Counted from the stretch's first letter, positions 16,511 to 25,815 are shown. The stretch is DNA of 48,086 bases from a bacterium (GCA_027490575.1 JAIXXV010000028.1:1-48086); one strand, 5' to 3'. The notes: generated by a model from the sequence alone, not told the origin. Translations and numbers: made by a program.

Positions 16511-17438
16511 AAAAGTTCAGATAAGTTTAGTCACAAGACCATTGAACAATCTTTCTGTAGCTTGGTTTTACTTTTTTGCAAGAGAAATTGTAAAAGATTT
16601 ACTCCAAATAAAGAGAGGTCCAGATGCAGTATTAGACAGCCTAAAAAGAGGCCTGAGTGATACTGGTGTGAGTTACAATGTTAATCCAAGTAAATCGAAG
16701 CTTGCTGATACTGTACATGTACTATCTAACCCCTTAGCCCTGTCGCAAATGATTGAATTAAAAAAAACTGGCTATATAAAAAAGCTGGTTTGTGGGCCAA
16801 ATGTTTCTATCCTCCCAACTTTTGATGACGCTGTAATGTGCAATGACAGTATAGATACGATTCTTTTACCATCTGATTGGACACGAGAAGCATTTACCAT
16901 CGATTGTAGTAAAATATCTGAAAAAATAAAGATATGGCCAGCTGGTGTAAAAGTTCCAGAGGCAAATAACAAAGAATCTAAAACTTTTCTGGTATTTAAG
17001 AAAGATTATCCTGATCTAGATTATGACAAAATAATAAAAGCTCTCCAATCAAACAATATTGATTACAAAGAAATTGGTTATGGAAATTATGGTCAAAAAG
17101 AATATTATGACCTGCTTGAAAATTCACAGGCAATGGTTTATCTCCAAAAATCCGAAAGTCAGGGTTTGGCTTTACAAGAAGCATGGATAAGAGATGTCCC
17201 GACCCTTGTCTGGAACTCAAAATCATATACATACAAGAACAAAAATATAACGGTTATTGGCAAAATAGGCGCCCCTTATCTTTCTGATGAGTCGGGAATG
17301 TTTTTCGAAAGCGCAGAAGATTTTGACAACAAGTTAAAACAATTTATTTCACGCACAGACAGCTTTACCCCTAGGAAATATTGTACTGAAAATTTATCTG
17401 ATAAGGCAAGTGTTAAAATCTACCTAGAAAGTATATAA
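16503..17438 (+). CDS. Putative GT-B glycosyltransferase
   Basis: The 311-residue protein is divergent. The C-terminal half contains YYDLLENSQAMVYLQKSESQGLALQEAWIRDVPTLVWNS, which resembles the GT1/GT4 donor-binding region with the conserved E-x7-E spacing. The N-terminal half has no clear family motif apart from alternating hydrophobic strands expected for a Rossmann fold. A glycosyltransferase is therefore likely but not certain. It overlaps the FkbM gene by 8 nt and its stop codon overlaps a TATAAT box for the next gene. Confidence 0.65.
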   Translation: MSKKVQISLVTRPLNNLSVAWFYFFAREIVKDLLQIKRGPDAVLDSLKRGLSDTGVSYNVNPSKSKLADTVHVLSNPLALSQMIELKKTGYIKKLVCGPNVSILPTFDDAVMCNDSIDTILLPSDWTREAFTIDCSKISEKIKIWPAGVKVPEANNKESKTFLVFKKDYPDLDYDKIIKALQSNNIDYKEIGYGNYGQKEYYDLLENSQAMVYLQKSESQGLALQEAWIRDVPTLVWNSKSYTYKNKNITVIGKIGAPYLSDESGMFFESAEDFDNKLKQFISRTDSFTPRKYCTENLSDKASVKIYLESI

Positions 17439-17439
17439 T
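17434..17439 (+). promoter_or_regulatory. -10 box (leaderless) before DUF268 gene
   Basis: TATAAT overlaps the stop codon of the upstream gene and is followed by 6 nt and the ATG at 17446. Confidence 0.6.
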
Positions 17440-17445
17440 CAACCC

Positions 17446-18204
17446 ATGAATCACCTTCTATCGAAATACAAACAATCCATTAAAAAAGCTATCCGTTATT
17501 CCCTATCACCTTTTATACTAGGAGATTTTTATGCTTTCAGAAAGACACCTGGGGCTGGTAGATTTAAAATCGAACCTAGCGATTTCTATCCAAATATCAA
17601 AGATAAAACTATAACTACAGGATTTGACCGACACTATGTATATCATACATCTTGGGCAGCTAGAGTTGTAAAAGAGATCAATCCAGAGTTTCATATTGAT
17701 ATATCATCTAGTCTATACTTTTCTGGTCTTGTATCAGCTTTCATACCCGTACACTTCTATGACTATCGTCCTGCAGACCTCAGACTTAGTGACCTTAGAA
17801 CCGGTCACGCAGACCTACAAAACCTGCCTTTTGAGACTTGCAGTGTTTCATCTATATCATGCATGCATACGCTTGAACACATTGGGCTAGGAAGATACGG
17901 AGATCCTATAGACGCTGAAGGTGACCTGAAGGCCATAAAAAGCCTCAAGAGGGTTGTTGCCAAAGATGGCTCACTTTTGATTGTAGTCCCACTTGGTATT
18001 CCGAAGATTGAGTTCAATGCTCATCGGATATATTCTTACGAACAAATCATGTCCTATTTTGTGGATGATGAGATGTATCTACAAGAATTTTCATATATAC
18101 CTGAGTTTGAAGAACAAGGAGGTTTGGTTAGAAACGCAGATCCAAAGCTTTCTGAAAATGCTCATTATGCATGTGGATGTTTCTGGTTCAAAAAGAAAAT
18201 ATAG
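17446..18204 (+). CDS. DUF268 methyltransferase-like protein
   Basis: The 252-residue protein shows FDRHYVYHTSWAARVV, HIDISSSLYFSGLVSAFIPV, FYDYRPADLRLSDL and SCMHTLEHIGLGRYGDPID, which match DUF268, a family related to class I methyltransferases and found in polysaccharide clusters. HIDISSS takes the place of the Gly-rich SAM loop, so activity is uncertain. A leaderless -10 box lies 6 nt before the ATG. The 79-nt gap after it contains a direct repeat of AGTAACGCAA. Confidence 0.75.
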   Translation: MNHLLSKYKQSIKKAIRYSLSPFILGDFYAFRKTPGAGRFKIEPSDFYPNIKDKTITTGFDRHYVYHTSWAARVVKEINPEFHIDISSSLYFSGLVSAFIPVHFYDYRPADLRLSDLRTGHADLQNLPFETCSVSSISCMHTLEHIGLGRYGDPIDAEGDLKAIKSLKRVVAKDGSLLIVVPLGIPKIEFNAHRIYSYEQIMSYFVDDEMYLQEFSYIPEFEEQGGLVRNADPKLSENAHYACGCFWFKKKI

Positions 18205-18283
18205 TCGCAGACCGCTATCGCCGTGTGCAAAAGAGTAACGCAAAAGTAACGCATTAAAAACATTCACAGTAAAAACTGATAAA

Positions 18284-19219
18284 ATGATAACTCTAAAACT
18301 AAAAGCTGGTCTAGGAAATCAAATGTTTCAATATGCATATGCACGTGCACTAGCTATCAAAAACAAAACAGGTCTCTTTATAGACACTTCTTGGTATAGC
18401 AATATTTCTACCAAGGACACATCTCGTGTATTTTTATTAGATAAATTCAATATAAATGCAACTGTACTTGATACGACTTCAAAGTCTGAATCTGTGTCTA
18501 CTTCAGCAAGTTATATGCAACGCCCCCTGCCGAAACTCTGGCACAAACTTATGCGTAAACTTTTCAGCAAAAGCGACTATATCTATTACTACAAACTAGC
18601 AAACTTGCAAGACGGTTCTATTGTTGAAGGATATTGGAACACTGATAAATACTTTAGAAATTTCAAAGATGTTATTTCTAAAGAGCTAACATTGAAGAGT
18701 CCCCTTTCTCCTGCGGGACTATCTAAAAAATCTTGGATTGACGACCAGATTTCTCAAGGAAAATATCTCATACTAATACATGTTAGACGCGGTGACTACG
18801 CCACAAATCCTCATGCAAACAAATTCCACGGTCTTATTGATTCAAAATACTATAAACAAGCCGTGCAAAGAATTGCCTCTGAGTACACTTATATAAATAG
18901 ATCAAATACTACTTTTGTAATATCCACGGATGATGAGTCTTGGACAAAGGAAAATGTTGAAGGTTGGATAAATATGAATGGGTTTCAAACCTTCTGGATA
19001 TCTGATAGCCAAATACCCGACTATGAAGAGATTCACCTGATGTCACTTTGTCATCATTATATAATAGCCAATAGTACATTTAGCTGGTGGCCAGCATGGT
19101 TATCGAGCACAGCCAAAGATAAGGGTCTAAAGAAAATAGTAGTTGCACCACGTAAGTGGGTTTCTAATCCTAAAATAGATACCAGAGACGTGGTACCTGA
19201 AGAATGGATTAGGATTTAA
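18284..19219 (+). CDS. Alpha-1,2-fucosyltransferase-like enzyme (GT11)
   Basis: The 311-residue protein begins MITLKLKAGLGNQMFQYAYARAL and contains HVRRGDY, the GDP-fucose binding HxRRxD motif, and NSTFSWWPAWLS, both diagnostic of GT11 fucosyltransferases. Length fits the family. It should transfer fucose, or a related deoxyhexose, to the growing glycan. The presence of this enzyme implies a GDP-fucose supply encoded outside this window. It is the last plus-strand gene before a convergent FkbM gene, and the two stops overlap by 11 nt. Confidence 0.92.
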   Translation: MITLKLKAGLGNQMFQYAYARALAIKNKTGLFIDTSWYSNISTKDTSRVFLLDKFNINATVLDTTSKSESVSTSASYMQRPLPKLWHKLMRKLFSKSDYIYYYKLANLQDGSIVEGYWNTDKYFRNFKDVISKELTLKSPLSPAGLSKKSWIDDQISQGKYLILIHVRRGDYATNPHANKFHGLIDSKYYKQAVQRIASEYTYINRSNTTFVISTDDESWTKENVEGWINMNGFQTFWISDSQIPDYEEIHLMSLCHHYIIANSTFSWWPAWLSSTAKDKGLKKIVVAPRKWVSNPKIDTRDVVPEEWIRI

Positions 19220-20051
19220 TAAACAGATAATCATTGTTTTGTTTTTCTGATAAAACAAAACCTATCTCACTTAGCCAGCCAACAAGACTTGTATTTTCAT
19301 CGCTGATTTCTAGCATAAGAAAAGTGCCTTTATTTACTCCAGCCAAAGTCTCACTCATTCCATTTAGGGCATTTATTTCAAAGCCTTCAACATCCATTTT
19401 TATAAAATCAACATCAGAGTGATTAATATTTTCATTATGCAAAATACTGTCTACAGTTTTGATATTAACTTCAACAATATTATCCCATCCACTCTCCTCA
19501 TTTTGACCATGTGAAATAACCTTTCCGCCACCCAAGTGACTTGAATCTGATTGAAACTTTATCTTTCCTTCATAATCTCCTACTGCGACTGACAAACACT
19601 TTACATCATTTTCAATATTATTTAACTTTATGTTTTTACTCAAAACTTCAAATGTAACTGGATTAGCTTCTATGCAGACGACCTCTTCATAAGCAAAATT
19701 GTTTTTTGCAATCAGCGCATATCTTCCTATATTTGATCCAATGTCTAAAAACAGTTTTTTCTTGTTTGGTAGCCCTACCCATTTTCTCAAATCTTCCTCA
19801 AAATAATCTGCAGAAATAGTAAAGCTATCATTGAACGGTCTTACATAAAATACCCCGGTCTTGTTCTTTATGACAAACCTCTTGGTATTGTTCTTAGCAA
19901 TATTAATACACCATGACCGCAAAGATGGCACATGCCTTTTAATGGCGTTTAGGATATGCGTCATCACAAAGTAGTATTTGAAGCTAAAATGACCACCCTC
20001 AAGGACCTGTGTATCCTTGATAACTTTATATAAAATTGATACTTTGCTCAT
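19209..20051 (-). CDS. FkbM-family methyltransferase
   Basis: The 280-residue protein shows KLFLDIGSNIGRYALIAKNNF, VVCIEANP and DVDFIKMDVEGFEINALNGM, typical FkbM features (PF05050). It is on the strand opposite to the surrounding cluster and converges on the fucosyltransferase gene with an 11-nt overlap. The orientation suggests later insertion or rearrangement. It has its own promoter: TATAAT ends 10 nt before the ATG. The second FkbM enzyme in this cluster (15812) shares motifs but is clearly a different subfamily. Confidence 0.88.
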   Translation of the reverse strand: MSKVSILYKVIKDTQVLEGGHFSFKYYFVMTHILNAIKRHVPSLRSWCINIAKNNTKRFVIKNKTGVFYVRPFNDSFTISADYFEEDLRKWVGLPNKKKLFLDIGSNIGRYALIAKNNFAYEEVVCIEANPVTFEVLSKNIKLNNIENDVKCLSVAVGDYEGKIKFQSDSSHLGGGKVISHGQNEESGWDNIVEVNIKTVDSILHNENINHSDVDFIKMDVEGFEINALNGMSETLAGVNKGTFLMLEISDENTSLVGWLSEIGFVLSEKQNNDYLFIKS

Positions 20052-20061
20052 ATATCATTGC

Positions 20062-20067
20062 ATTATA
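20062..20067 (-). promoter_or_regulatory. -10 box of minus-strand FkbM gene
   Basis: TATAAT is followed by 10 nt and the ATG at 20051 on the minus strand; near-leaderless. Confidence 0.55.
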
Positions 20068-20129
20068 TACTATAATCAACGCCATATACACCTTGGCACA
20101 GCATCTAAAAAAACCTAACCTGTCGCGAA

Positions 20130-20933
20130 ATGATATCAGTAATAATAGCCACAAAAAACGGAGAAAAATACATAGCAAATGCAATTAAAAATGCACTTTC
20201 TCAAACTGTTGCTGTACAAAATCAGTCTAACCCCTCACAGTTTCCAGGCTTCGAAATAATAGTGGTTTCAGATGGTAGTACGGATAAAACAGCCGAAATT
20301 GTTAAGGGTATGATTGCGAGTGATTCAAGAATAAAGCTAATTGAGCTAACTGAAAATGTAGGACCTGGTACAGCAAGAGCTAAAGGTATATCTCAATCTA
20401 AAAATCCATATATAGCAATACTTGATGACGATGACAGTTGGATAAACCTTAGTAAGCTTGAAAATCAAATAAGTTTTTTAGAGAGTAATCCAAAGGCTGT
20501 TGTTGTTGGTGCCGAAAAAACTGAGTTTGTATCTGGAAGTGGTACACATCTACGTTGGTTTTTTCACAAGACTGACCCTGAAATCATTCATGCTGAGATG
20601 CTCCTGCGCTGCCCTATCATAAACTCATCCGTTGTATTTAGAAAAGATGCATATGAAAAAGTTGGGGGTCTTAGCAACCTTAGGTTAGCTGAAGACTATG
20701 ACTTGTGGCTAAGGATGGGAAAGATTGGTGACATAGTAAATATAAAAGATGCTGAGACTCGTTACACTCTTAGGACAAATAGCGCATCTGGATCAAATGG
20801 CAAAGACCGTGTTAAATTGGCACTTGTGGTACTAGATCTTGTTAGAAAGTATAAAGATGATTATCCAAATTACAGGAAAGCACTTATAAAGGCTTATATA
20901 CGTATTGCTAGAAAGTTTTTGTTCAAGATATAA
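20130..20933 (+). CDS. Family 2 glycosyltransferase
   Basis: The 267-residue protein begins MISVIIATKNGEKYIANAIKNALSQ and contains IIVVSDGSTDKT, YIAILDDDDSW and the LRLAEDYDLWLRMGKIG segment, all standard for GT2 enzymes with a GT-A fold; the ED of AEDYDLW is the predicted catalytic base. It closes the polysaccharide cluster and converges on the TraG/VirD4-like gene, with 11 nt between the stops. Donor and acceptor unknown. Confidence 0.92.
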   Translation: MISVIIATKNGEKYIANAIKNALSQTVAVQNQSNPSQFPGFEIIVVSDGSTDKTAEIVKGMIASDSRIKLIELTENVGPGTARAKGISQSKNPYIAILDDDDSWINLSKLENQISFLESNPKAVVVGAEKTEFVSGSGTHLRWFFHKTDPEIIHAEMLLRCPIINSSVVFRKDAYEKVGGLSNLRLAEDYDLWLRMGKIGDIVNIKDAETRYTLRTNSASGSNGKDRVKLALVVLDLVRKYKDDYPNYRKALIKAYIRIARKFLFKI

Positions 20934-20944
20934 GCATACTAAAA

Positions 20945-23242
20945 CTACCCCAAAACCTTCTTCAACTCTTCGTCACTTACCTCTAAAGAAGAACCGTGTT
21001 TCTTCTCCTCTACTCTATCAGTTCTATTGTTTTGCCTGTCTGATGTGTCACTAGTATTCTGATATCTTTCATTCTTGTTTTCATTTTGACCACCACGTCC
21101 ATCATGATGTCTCTGATTATTTGACTCATCACGTTGCTCGCTACTTTGAACATTATTTTTGTCATTGTCACTGTTAGAATTTACAGTATCTTTATTAACA
21201 GTCACGGAATTACCCATCACTGACAAAAGAGCATCTCTCAGCGCATTTAGATTTTCAGGTTTTGGATCCTTAGGATCTTCTTTTGGTTTTTGCTCCGCCT
21301 TTAGATATCCAAGTGATATTGCATTTCTAAATTTGTTCTCGCGCGCATTAGACTCTTTTATAACAGATTGCCTGTTTTCACTTGCGGTTCTAGGTCGTCT
21401 TTCTTGTGGTAGCAGCGAGTTTACATCTTGGCGGGAATGTGGACCTGAAACTTCTACTCGCGACTGAGACCCCGACCCATCCGTACGTTGAGGTGCTGAT
21501 TCAGAACGCTGGCCTTCAGTTCTTCTTGGTATATCACGGCCATCTCTACTATCCCTACCATCTCTTTGTCCTCCATGACCACCTCGATCTGGATGACTTG
21601 AGCCACCCACTTGACCAACTGAATTAGTACCGCCTCCGTTACGTATACCATTACTACTACTTGAACTCGCACCTTGGTTAAAACTTCCACTGTTATTATT
21701 TCCACTCGGTCGAATGTTTGAATTCACTGCATTCACAGGGCCAGAACTAGTGCCAGAGTTACCACCTCTTGAACCACCTGTATCACCACTAAAATTATTA
21801 CCAGATCCACTTGGGCGCGTAGAACCGCTACTACTCCCACTTCCACCAGCATTCGCTCCGGAACCAGATCCGCCACCTGAAGAGCTTCCGCCACCATTGC
21901 TATTTCCAGAACCGCCACCAGCATTTCCGCCCTTACTCTGAGTAAATGATCTATTGATCCATTCCAAAAGCTCGTCCTCGACTATCTGTCGTGGCTTTGC
22001 ATAAAGCTGGCGTGAAGAAGCAATAATTTGCTCTAGATATGAAATCTCAGGCTTTGGTATAGGTGCCATGCCCGCCGCAGAAAACGGCTGTGATGTTACA
22101 CCGTCAATCATTAACTTCAAATACATTTGATACTTCTGAAGATTTACAATATCCTCAGCTGTAAAGTAAGGCGCAAACTCCTTTTCCAAAACCTCAGCAT
22201 CGTATGCCCCTACTCTATATATACACATAGTACCGACGTTACCGAAGACAGCAGCACGTACCTCATCTGTCATTTGCTCGATGTATTGGTGAGCAATACA
22301 CAAGTTCAACTTGTACTTTCTTGCTTCAGAAAGAATATCCGCGAAAGACTCATTCGCAAAAGACTGAAACTCATCTACATAAAGATAAAAGTTTGGCGCA
22401 GCTGCAAGCTCTTTTTCTTTGAGATCGGCACGACTCATGGCAGCTAGGTATATCTTTGTGATAAGCATACTTCCTAGAAGGTTGGCATTTGCTTCACCTA
22501 CTCTACCTTTCGAAAGGTTAATGATAAGGATTTTTCTCTCCTCCATAATCTGCCTAATATCAAATGATGATTTTGGTTGACCAATGATATTTCTGATCAA
22601 TGGGTTTGCAATGAATTGACCGACTTTGTTTTGTATAGCGGGAGCAGCTTCCGCTGCAAACTTGTCTGTATAGTTAGCATACTCATTAACCCAAAAAGAT
22701 TTTACAGAAGGATCAGTGATGTTGTTTACAACTTCTTTTCTAAAATCCTTGTCGGTAAGCATTCTGTTTACACCGACCAGAGTTGAACCAGGATACTCCA
22801 AAAGTGCGAGCATGATATTTCCGAGAATGTACTCCATACGAGCAGACCATGCATCTACCCATATCTTTTTGAAGGCCGACATCAAACCATTTGCAACTAG
22901 ATATCTTTTTTCAGGACCCACATCTTCCATCACGTTAAAAGATGCTGGGTACTCCATATCGAAAGGCGCAAAATACACTACGTCTTTTATACGATGCTCT
23001 GGTACATACTCTAGTAGCAAATCGGCTGATTTGCCGTGCGGATCTATAAAACAAATACCGTCACCATTTTGTATATCTTGAACTGCAAGGTTTTCAAGCA
23101 AGGTCGACTTACCCATACCCGTCTTACCTATCGCATACATATGTCTAGACCTATCTTTTCTCTTGATACCAAAACGCAGACGCCTATTTCTGGCATCAGT
23201 CTCACCAAAGTAGATAACTTGTTCGTCGTGTTCGAATTCCAT
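20945..23242 (-). CDS. VirD4/TraG-like (type IV coupling) ATPase with disordered tail
   Basis: Residues 1 to about 420 form an AAA-type ATPase: GKTGMGKSTLLENLAVQDI is Walker A, GICFIDPHGKSADLLL is the following strand, and FYLYVDEFQSFANESFADIL is Walker B with the TraD/TraG-like DEFQ. HMYAIGKTGMGKS and the overall order match type IV coupling/DUF87-like motors that move DNA. From about 430 to 600 the chain is almost only Gly, Ser, Asn and Arg, then charged Asp/Asn/Arg-rich to the end, so the last 330 residues are probably disordered. No other secretion genes are visible nearby. CPR genomes often carry such solitary ATPases with pilus or DNA uptake roles; the role here is unknown. Confidence 0.85.
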   Translation of the reverse strand: MEFEHDEQVIYFGETDARNRRLRFGIKRKDRSRHMYAIGKTGMGKSTLLENLAVQDIQNGDGICFIDPHGKSADLLLEYVPEHRIKDVVYFAPFDMEYPASFNVMEDVGPEKRYLVANGLMSAFKKIWVDAWSARMEYILGNIMLALLEYPGSTLVGVNRMLTDKDFRKEVVNNITDPSVKSFWVNEYANYTDKFAAEAAPAIQNKVGQFIANPLIRNIIGQPKSSFDIRQIMEERKILIINLSKGRVGEANANLLGSMLITKIYLAAMSRADLKEKELAAAPNFYLYVDEFQSFANESFADILSEARKYKLNLCIAHQYIEQMTDEVRAAVFGNVGTMCIYRVGAYDAEVLEKEFAPYFTAEDIVNLQKYQMYLKLMIDGVTSQPFSAAGMAPIPKPEISYLEQIIASSRQLYAKPRQIVEDELLEWINRSFTQSKGGNAGGGSGNSNGGGSSSGGGSGSGANAGGSGSSSGSTRPSGSGNNFSGDTGGSRGGNSGTSSGPVNAVNSNIRPSGNNNSGSFNQGASSSSSNGIRNGGGTNSVGQVGGSSHPDRGGHGGQRDGRDSRDGRDIPRRTEGQRSESAPQRTDGSGSQSRVEVSGPHSRQDVNSLLPQERRPRTASENRQSVIKESNARENKFRNAISLGYLKAEQKPKEDPKDPKPENLNALRDALLSVMGNSVTVNKDTVNSNSDNDKNNVQSSEQRDESNNQRHHDGRGGQNENKNERYQNTSDTSDRQNNRTDRVEEKKHGSSLEVSDEELKKVLG

Positions 23243-23269
23243 AAAAAACTTATGTATTTATTATACCTT

Positions 23270-23325
23270 AACAGTTAACAATTAGCAGTTGGCAGTTAAC
23301 AGTTGGTAGTTATCTGTAGTGGTTA
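23270..23325. repeat. Stop-codon-associated repeat after DUF4015 gene
   Basis: After the stop TAA the minus strand reads CAGATAACTACCAACTG, then TTAACTGCCAACTGCTAATTGTTAACTG. Words of 7-8 nt built on AACTG/TTAAC repeat about six times between this stop and the promoter of the VirD4-like gene. Confidence 0.7.
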
Positions 23326-24702
23326 AAACCTTGTATACTTATTCGAAGCATTCCACATCAACCAACCGTCGAGACCTAAGTCATAAGTAGCTTTTATCTG
23401 CTTTCGAATCATATCAGCATTGTAAGTTGCTCCTAGATTGAAATCCTGTAGCCAAGGGCGCAGTTTTTGCTTATTTAGACCAATTGCATTGGCTTTGCCA
23501 ATAGCTCCTTGCATTGAGAGTTTTATGACCTCATACGGGTTTGCGGCTGGGTTTTTAAAGCCATTCCATCCAGATGGATAATGAGATGGGTAGACCATCG
23601 GATATACATAGTCAACATATGGCAATGCGTTTTCTAATATCTGACCAATTCCCAAGTCGTCTTTATTTGTAGTCGTCATTCCAAAAAGATCGGCTGAAGT
23701 TATGATACGGTCCTGCACAGTACCAGCTGACACATTTTTATAATACTCATCAAAAGCTGGATCAGTAGCATGCGCGACTCGACGTGTAGTTGTAGCTATA
23801 GGTAGATCTATAGCAGATCCAGATGAAGTACTGTCAGCAAGGTTAACCTCTATGTCTTTGTATCCATATGTAGCCCGTCCACCTCTTAGCTCTTTATCCA
23901 AGTACTCGAAAAAAGATTTGAAAACTTCTGACTTTGCCCTAGAACCCGATATGAATGATATATCTTTCATGTTTCCGTCCGATGGATATCTTACATAGTC
24001 AAAATTTATCTCATCAAAGCCCAGTGCATATGTAGCACGTGCAATCTTGATGTTGTAGTCCCATGCTTCTTTTGATCCCATATCTACCCAACTTAGACCT
24101 TTGTGATCTTTCCATATACTGCCATCGCTAGATTTTCTAACAGCAACTTCTGGATTTTGTTTTACAAAACAAGGATCTTGGAATACCGACACACGACCAA
24201 TCACGTACACATTTTTATCCTTTAGAGTTTTAAGCAAACTTTCGATATCCTTAACTCGATTTTCTATACAAGGAGAACTATCTAGCTCTGTATCACCAGT
24301 CTTAAAGGCAATCATTCCTGTATAGTCCTTTATATCTATAACAACAGCATTGATTTCGGTCTCATCTATGAGCTTAATGATATTGTTTCTAATGCTCGGA
24401 GTACCGGCAACCCAACTTGTCATATATATAGCTTTCAGTGGAACAGGTGTGGCGATACTCTGAATACCATTTTTCCTAATACCTGACTCTATGCCTAATC
24501 CTTGCTCCGCTTCCATAGAATCAGATACACCAGCTACTTTTGCTACCGCTGCAACATTTATCTTTGCGTCATACTTAACTTTTAAAAAATCCGGTAACAA
24601 TACAGACATAGAGATGAAGACAAGTAGTATAACTACTGCAAAATACACCAGGCTAACTTTTTTCTCCTGACTTTGATTGTTAAATAGTTTTTTAAAGTTC
24701 AT
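23323..24702 (-). CDS. Membrane-anchored DUF4015 glycoside-hydrolase-like protein
   Basis: The 459-residue protein has a hydrophobic segment at about 18-40 and is predicted to be anchored and extracellular. LKAIYMTSWVAGTPSIRNNII, INAVVIDIKDYTGMIAF, YALGFDEINFDYVRYPSDG and YVDYVYPMVYPSHY match the putative glycoside hydrolase family DUF4015 (PF13200), a TIM-barrel; the conserved Asp residues of DIKDYTG and NFDYVRYPSDG are catalytic candidates. It may act on cell-wall or capsule glycan. The start ATG follows TAAAAT by 7 nt, another near-leaderless arrangement. Confidence 0.85.
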   Translation of the reverse strand: MNFKKLFNNQSQEKKVSLVYFAVVILLVFISMSVLLPDFLKVKYDAKINVAAVAKVAGVSDSMEAEQGLGIESGIRKNGIQSIATPVPLKAIYMTSWVAGTPSIRNNIIKLIDETEINAVVIDIKDYTGMIAFKTGDTELDSSPCIENRVKDIESLLKTLKDKNVYVIGRVSVFQDPCFVKQNPEVAVRKSSDGSIWKDHKGLSWVDMGSKEAWDYNIKIARATYALGFDEINFDYVRYPSDGNMKDISFISGSRAKSEVFKSFFEYLDKELRGGRATYGYKDIEVNLADSTSSGSAIDLPIATTTRRVAHATDPAFDEYYKNVSAGTVQDRIITSADLFGMTTTNKDDLGIGQILENALPYVDYVYPMVYPSHYPSGWNGFKNPAANPYEVIKLSMQGAIGKANAIGLNKQKLRPWLQDFNLGATYNADMIRKQIKATYDLGLDGWLMWNASNKYTRF

Positions 24703-24735
24703 GTATGTTATTTTAGTCCCCTTTTGACCTATGTA

Positions 24736-24942
24736 TTAATAAGTATCTTTTTGTATTTGCTTTTTATACTCTTCAGAATCCTCATCTACTTCTAGATATA
24801 TGCGTTTTTTCTTGAATGCTACAGAGGAAACGACAAGTCCACTTATAACTATAATCCAGTTTTTCCAATCACCAGGTAGGCCAAGGGATGGTATCAAGGC
24901 AATCCATAGACCCAAAATTATAATAGTTGTTCGTTTCTTCAT
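24736..24942 (-). CDS. Small membrane protein, two TM segments
   Basis: The track begins two codons earlier at a TTG, but that TTG lies between the -10 box and the ATG, so ATG 24942 is chosen; TATAAT ends 5 nt before it. The 68-residue product has two hydrophobic segments (about 6-18 and 27-43) and an acidic, Lys-rich C terminus ending near KKQIQKDTY. I do not recognise the family. It lies between the DUF4015 gene and radC on the same strand with its own promoter. Confidence 0.65.
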   Translation of the reverse strand: MKKRTTIIILGLWIALIPSLGLPGDWKNWIIVISGLVVSSVAFKKKRIYLEVDEDSEEYKKQIQKDTY

Positions 24943-24947
24943 GTGCA

Positions 24948-24953
24948 ATTATA
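24948..24953 (-). promoter_or_regulatory. -10 box (leaderless) of small membrane protein
   Basis: TATAAT is followed by 5 nt (TGCAC) and ATG; transcription would start inside or at the start codon. Confidence 0.6.
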
Positions 24954-24979
24954 TTTTTTATATTTAAATTTTGAATATG

Positions 24980-25801
24980 TTAATAATCAACCGGTACACT
25001 TGTATAAGTGTCTTTGGTAATAACTATATGATCAAGTAGATTTATACCAATGATCTTTCCTGCTTGTACCAACTGCTTTGTAATCTCTATATCAGATAGA
25101 CTGGGAGTAGCAATACCCGATGGATGGTTGTGAGCAAGTACTACTGCCGCTGCACCATACTCAAGTGCAGGTCTGAAGACTTCTCTAGGATGAACTATGT
25201 TTGAGTTGATAGTACCTATAGATATAACTTCTTGATAAATGACTCTGTTGTGAGTATCAAGATACAAGCCTCTAAGCTGCTCTTTTGGCAGGTTGTGCAT
25301 ATCTTTCAAAAAATCATAAGCATCCTTGGCTGTACGTATAACAGATAGCCCTGTAGACTGCTTTTGAAAAAGACGTCTACCTATCTCGCCCACCGCCACT
25401 ATCTGACAAGCTTTGTTCAGAGGTATATCTAGCTCCTTTGCAATGTCTTCAGCATGTATCTGCTCAGCAAGTATATTGTTACCATACTCTCGAATAATAC
25501 GTTGCGACATAGACAATACGTCCTCCTTTTTTGTGCCAGTGTTTAAAACTACTGCTATAAGCTCTTGCAGTGAAAGTGCAAATACACCTGAAGCCAAAAG
25601 CTTCTCTCTAGGCTTTGAATCATCTGGCAAATCTTTAAGCTTGAGTATGTATTGTTTTGGTTTGTTGTCCTCTGAAAGGTCTGTACCCGCAGACAGCACT
25701 TCACCACTTTCCTTTCTACTACCAATATACATAGATGAAACATCCTCATCTAAACTGAGTATTAGGTCGTTATCTATAAGCTTGTACATACTTGTTGTCA
25801 T
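24980..25801 (-). CDS. radC: RadC-family (JAB/MPN) protein
   Basis: The core matches RadC: KPREKLLASGVFALSLQELIAVVLNTGTKKE is the N-terminal helix-hairpin-helix part and AAVVLAHNHPSGIATPSLSDIEIT carries the JAMM metal site (HNHPSG...S..D). RadC proteins are linked to DNA repair and recombination, but the molecular activity is not settled. The track starts 18 nt earlier at GTG, but that region holds the -10 box TATACT, which ends 8 nt before ATG 25801; this ATG is therefore preferred and gives 273 residues. About 50 residues before the core are acidic and not part of the family. Confidence 0.88.
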   Translation of the reverse strand: MTTSMYKLIDNDLILSLDEDVSSMYIGSRKESGEVLSAGTDLSEDNKPKQYILKLKDLPDDSKPREKLLASGVFALSLQELIAVVLNTGTKKEDVLSMSQRIIREYGNNILAEQIHAEDIAKELDIPLNKACQIVAVGEIGRRLFQKQSTGLSVIRTAKDAYDFLKDMHNLPKEQLRGLYLDTHNRVIYQEVISIGTINSNIVHPREVFRPALEYGAAAVVLAHNHPSGIATPSLSDIEITKQLVQAGKIIGINLLDHIVITKDTYTSVPVDY

Positions 25802-25809
25802 TTGAGACA

Positions 25810-25815
25810 AGTATA
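25810..25815 (-). promoter_or_regulatory. -10 box of radC
   Basis: TATACT is followed by 8 nt and ATG 25801 on the minus strand, which overrides the GTG start of the track. Confidence 0.55.

Noticed and set aside
15812-20051. Toxin-antitoxin or phage defence system within the glycan cluster
   Set aside because: Every gene could be assigned to glycosyltransferase, methyltransferase or flippase families; no defence signatures were found.
21454-21941. Antisense ORFs in the Gly/Ser-rich region of the VirD4-like gene
   Set aside because: Pro/Leu- and Val-rich translations are shadows of the repetitive GGN/AGY codons on the other strand.
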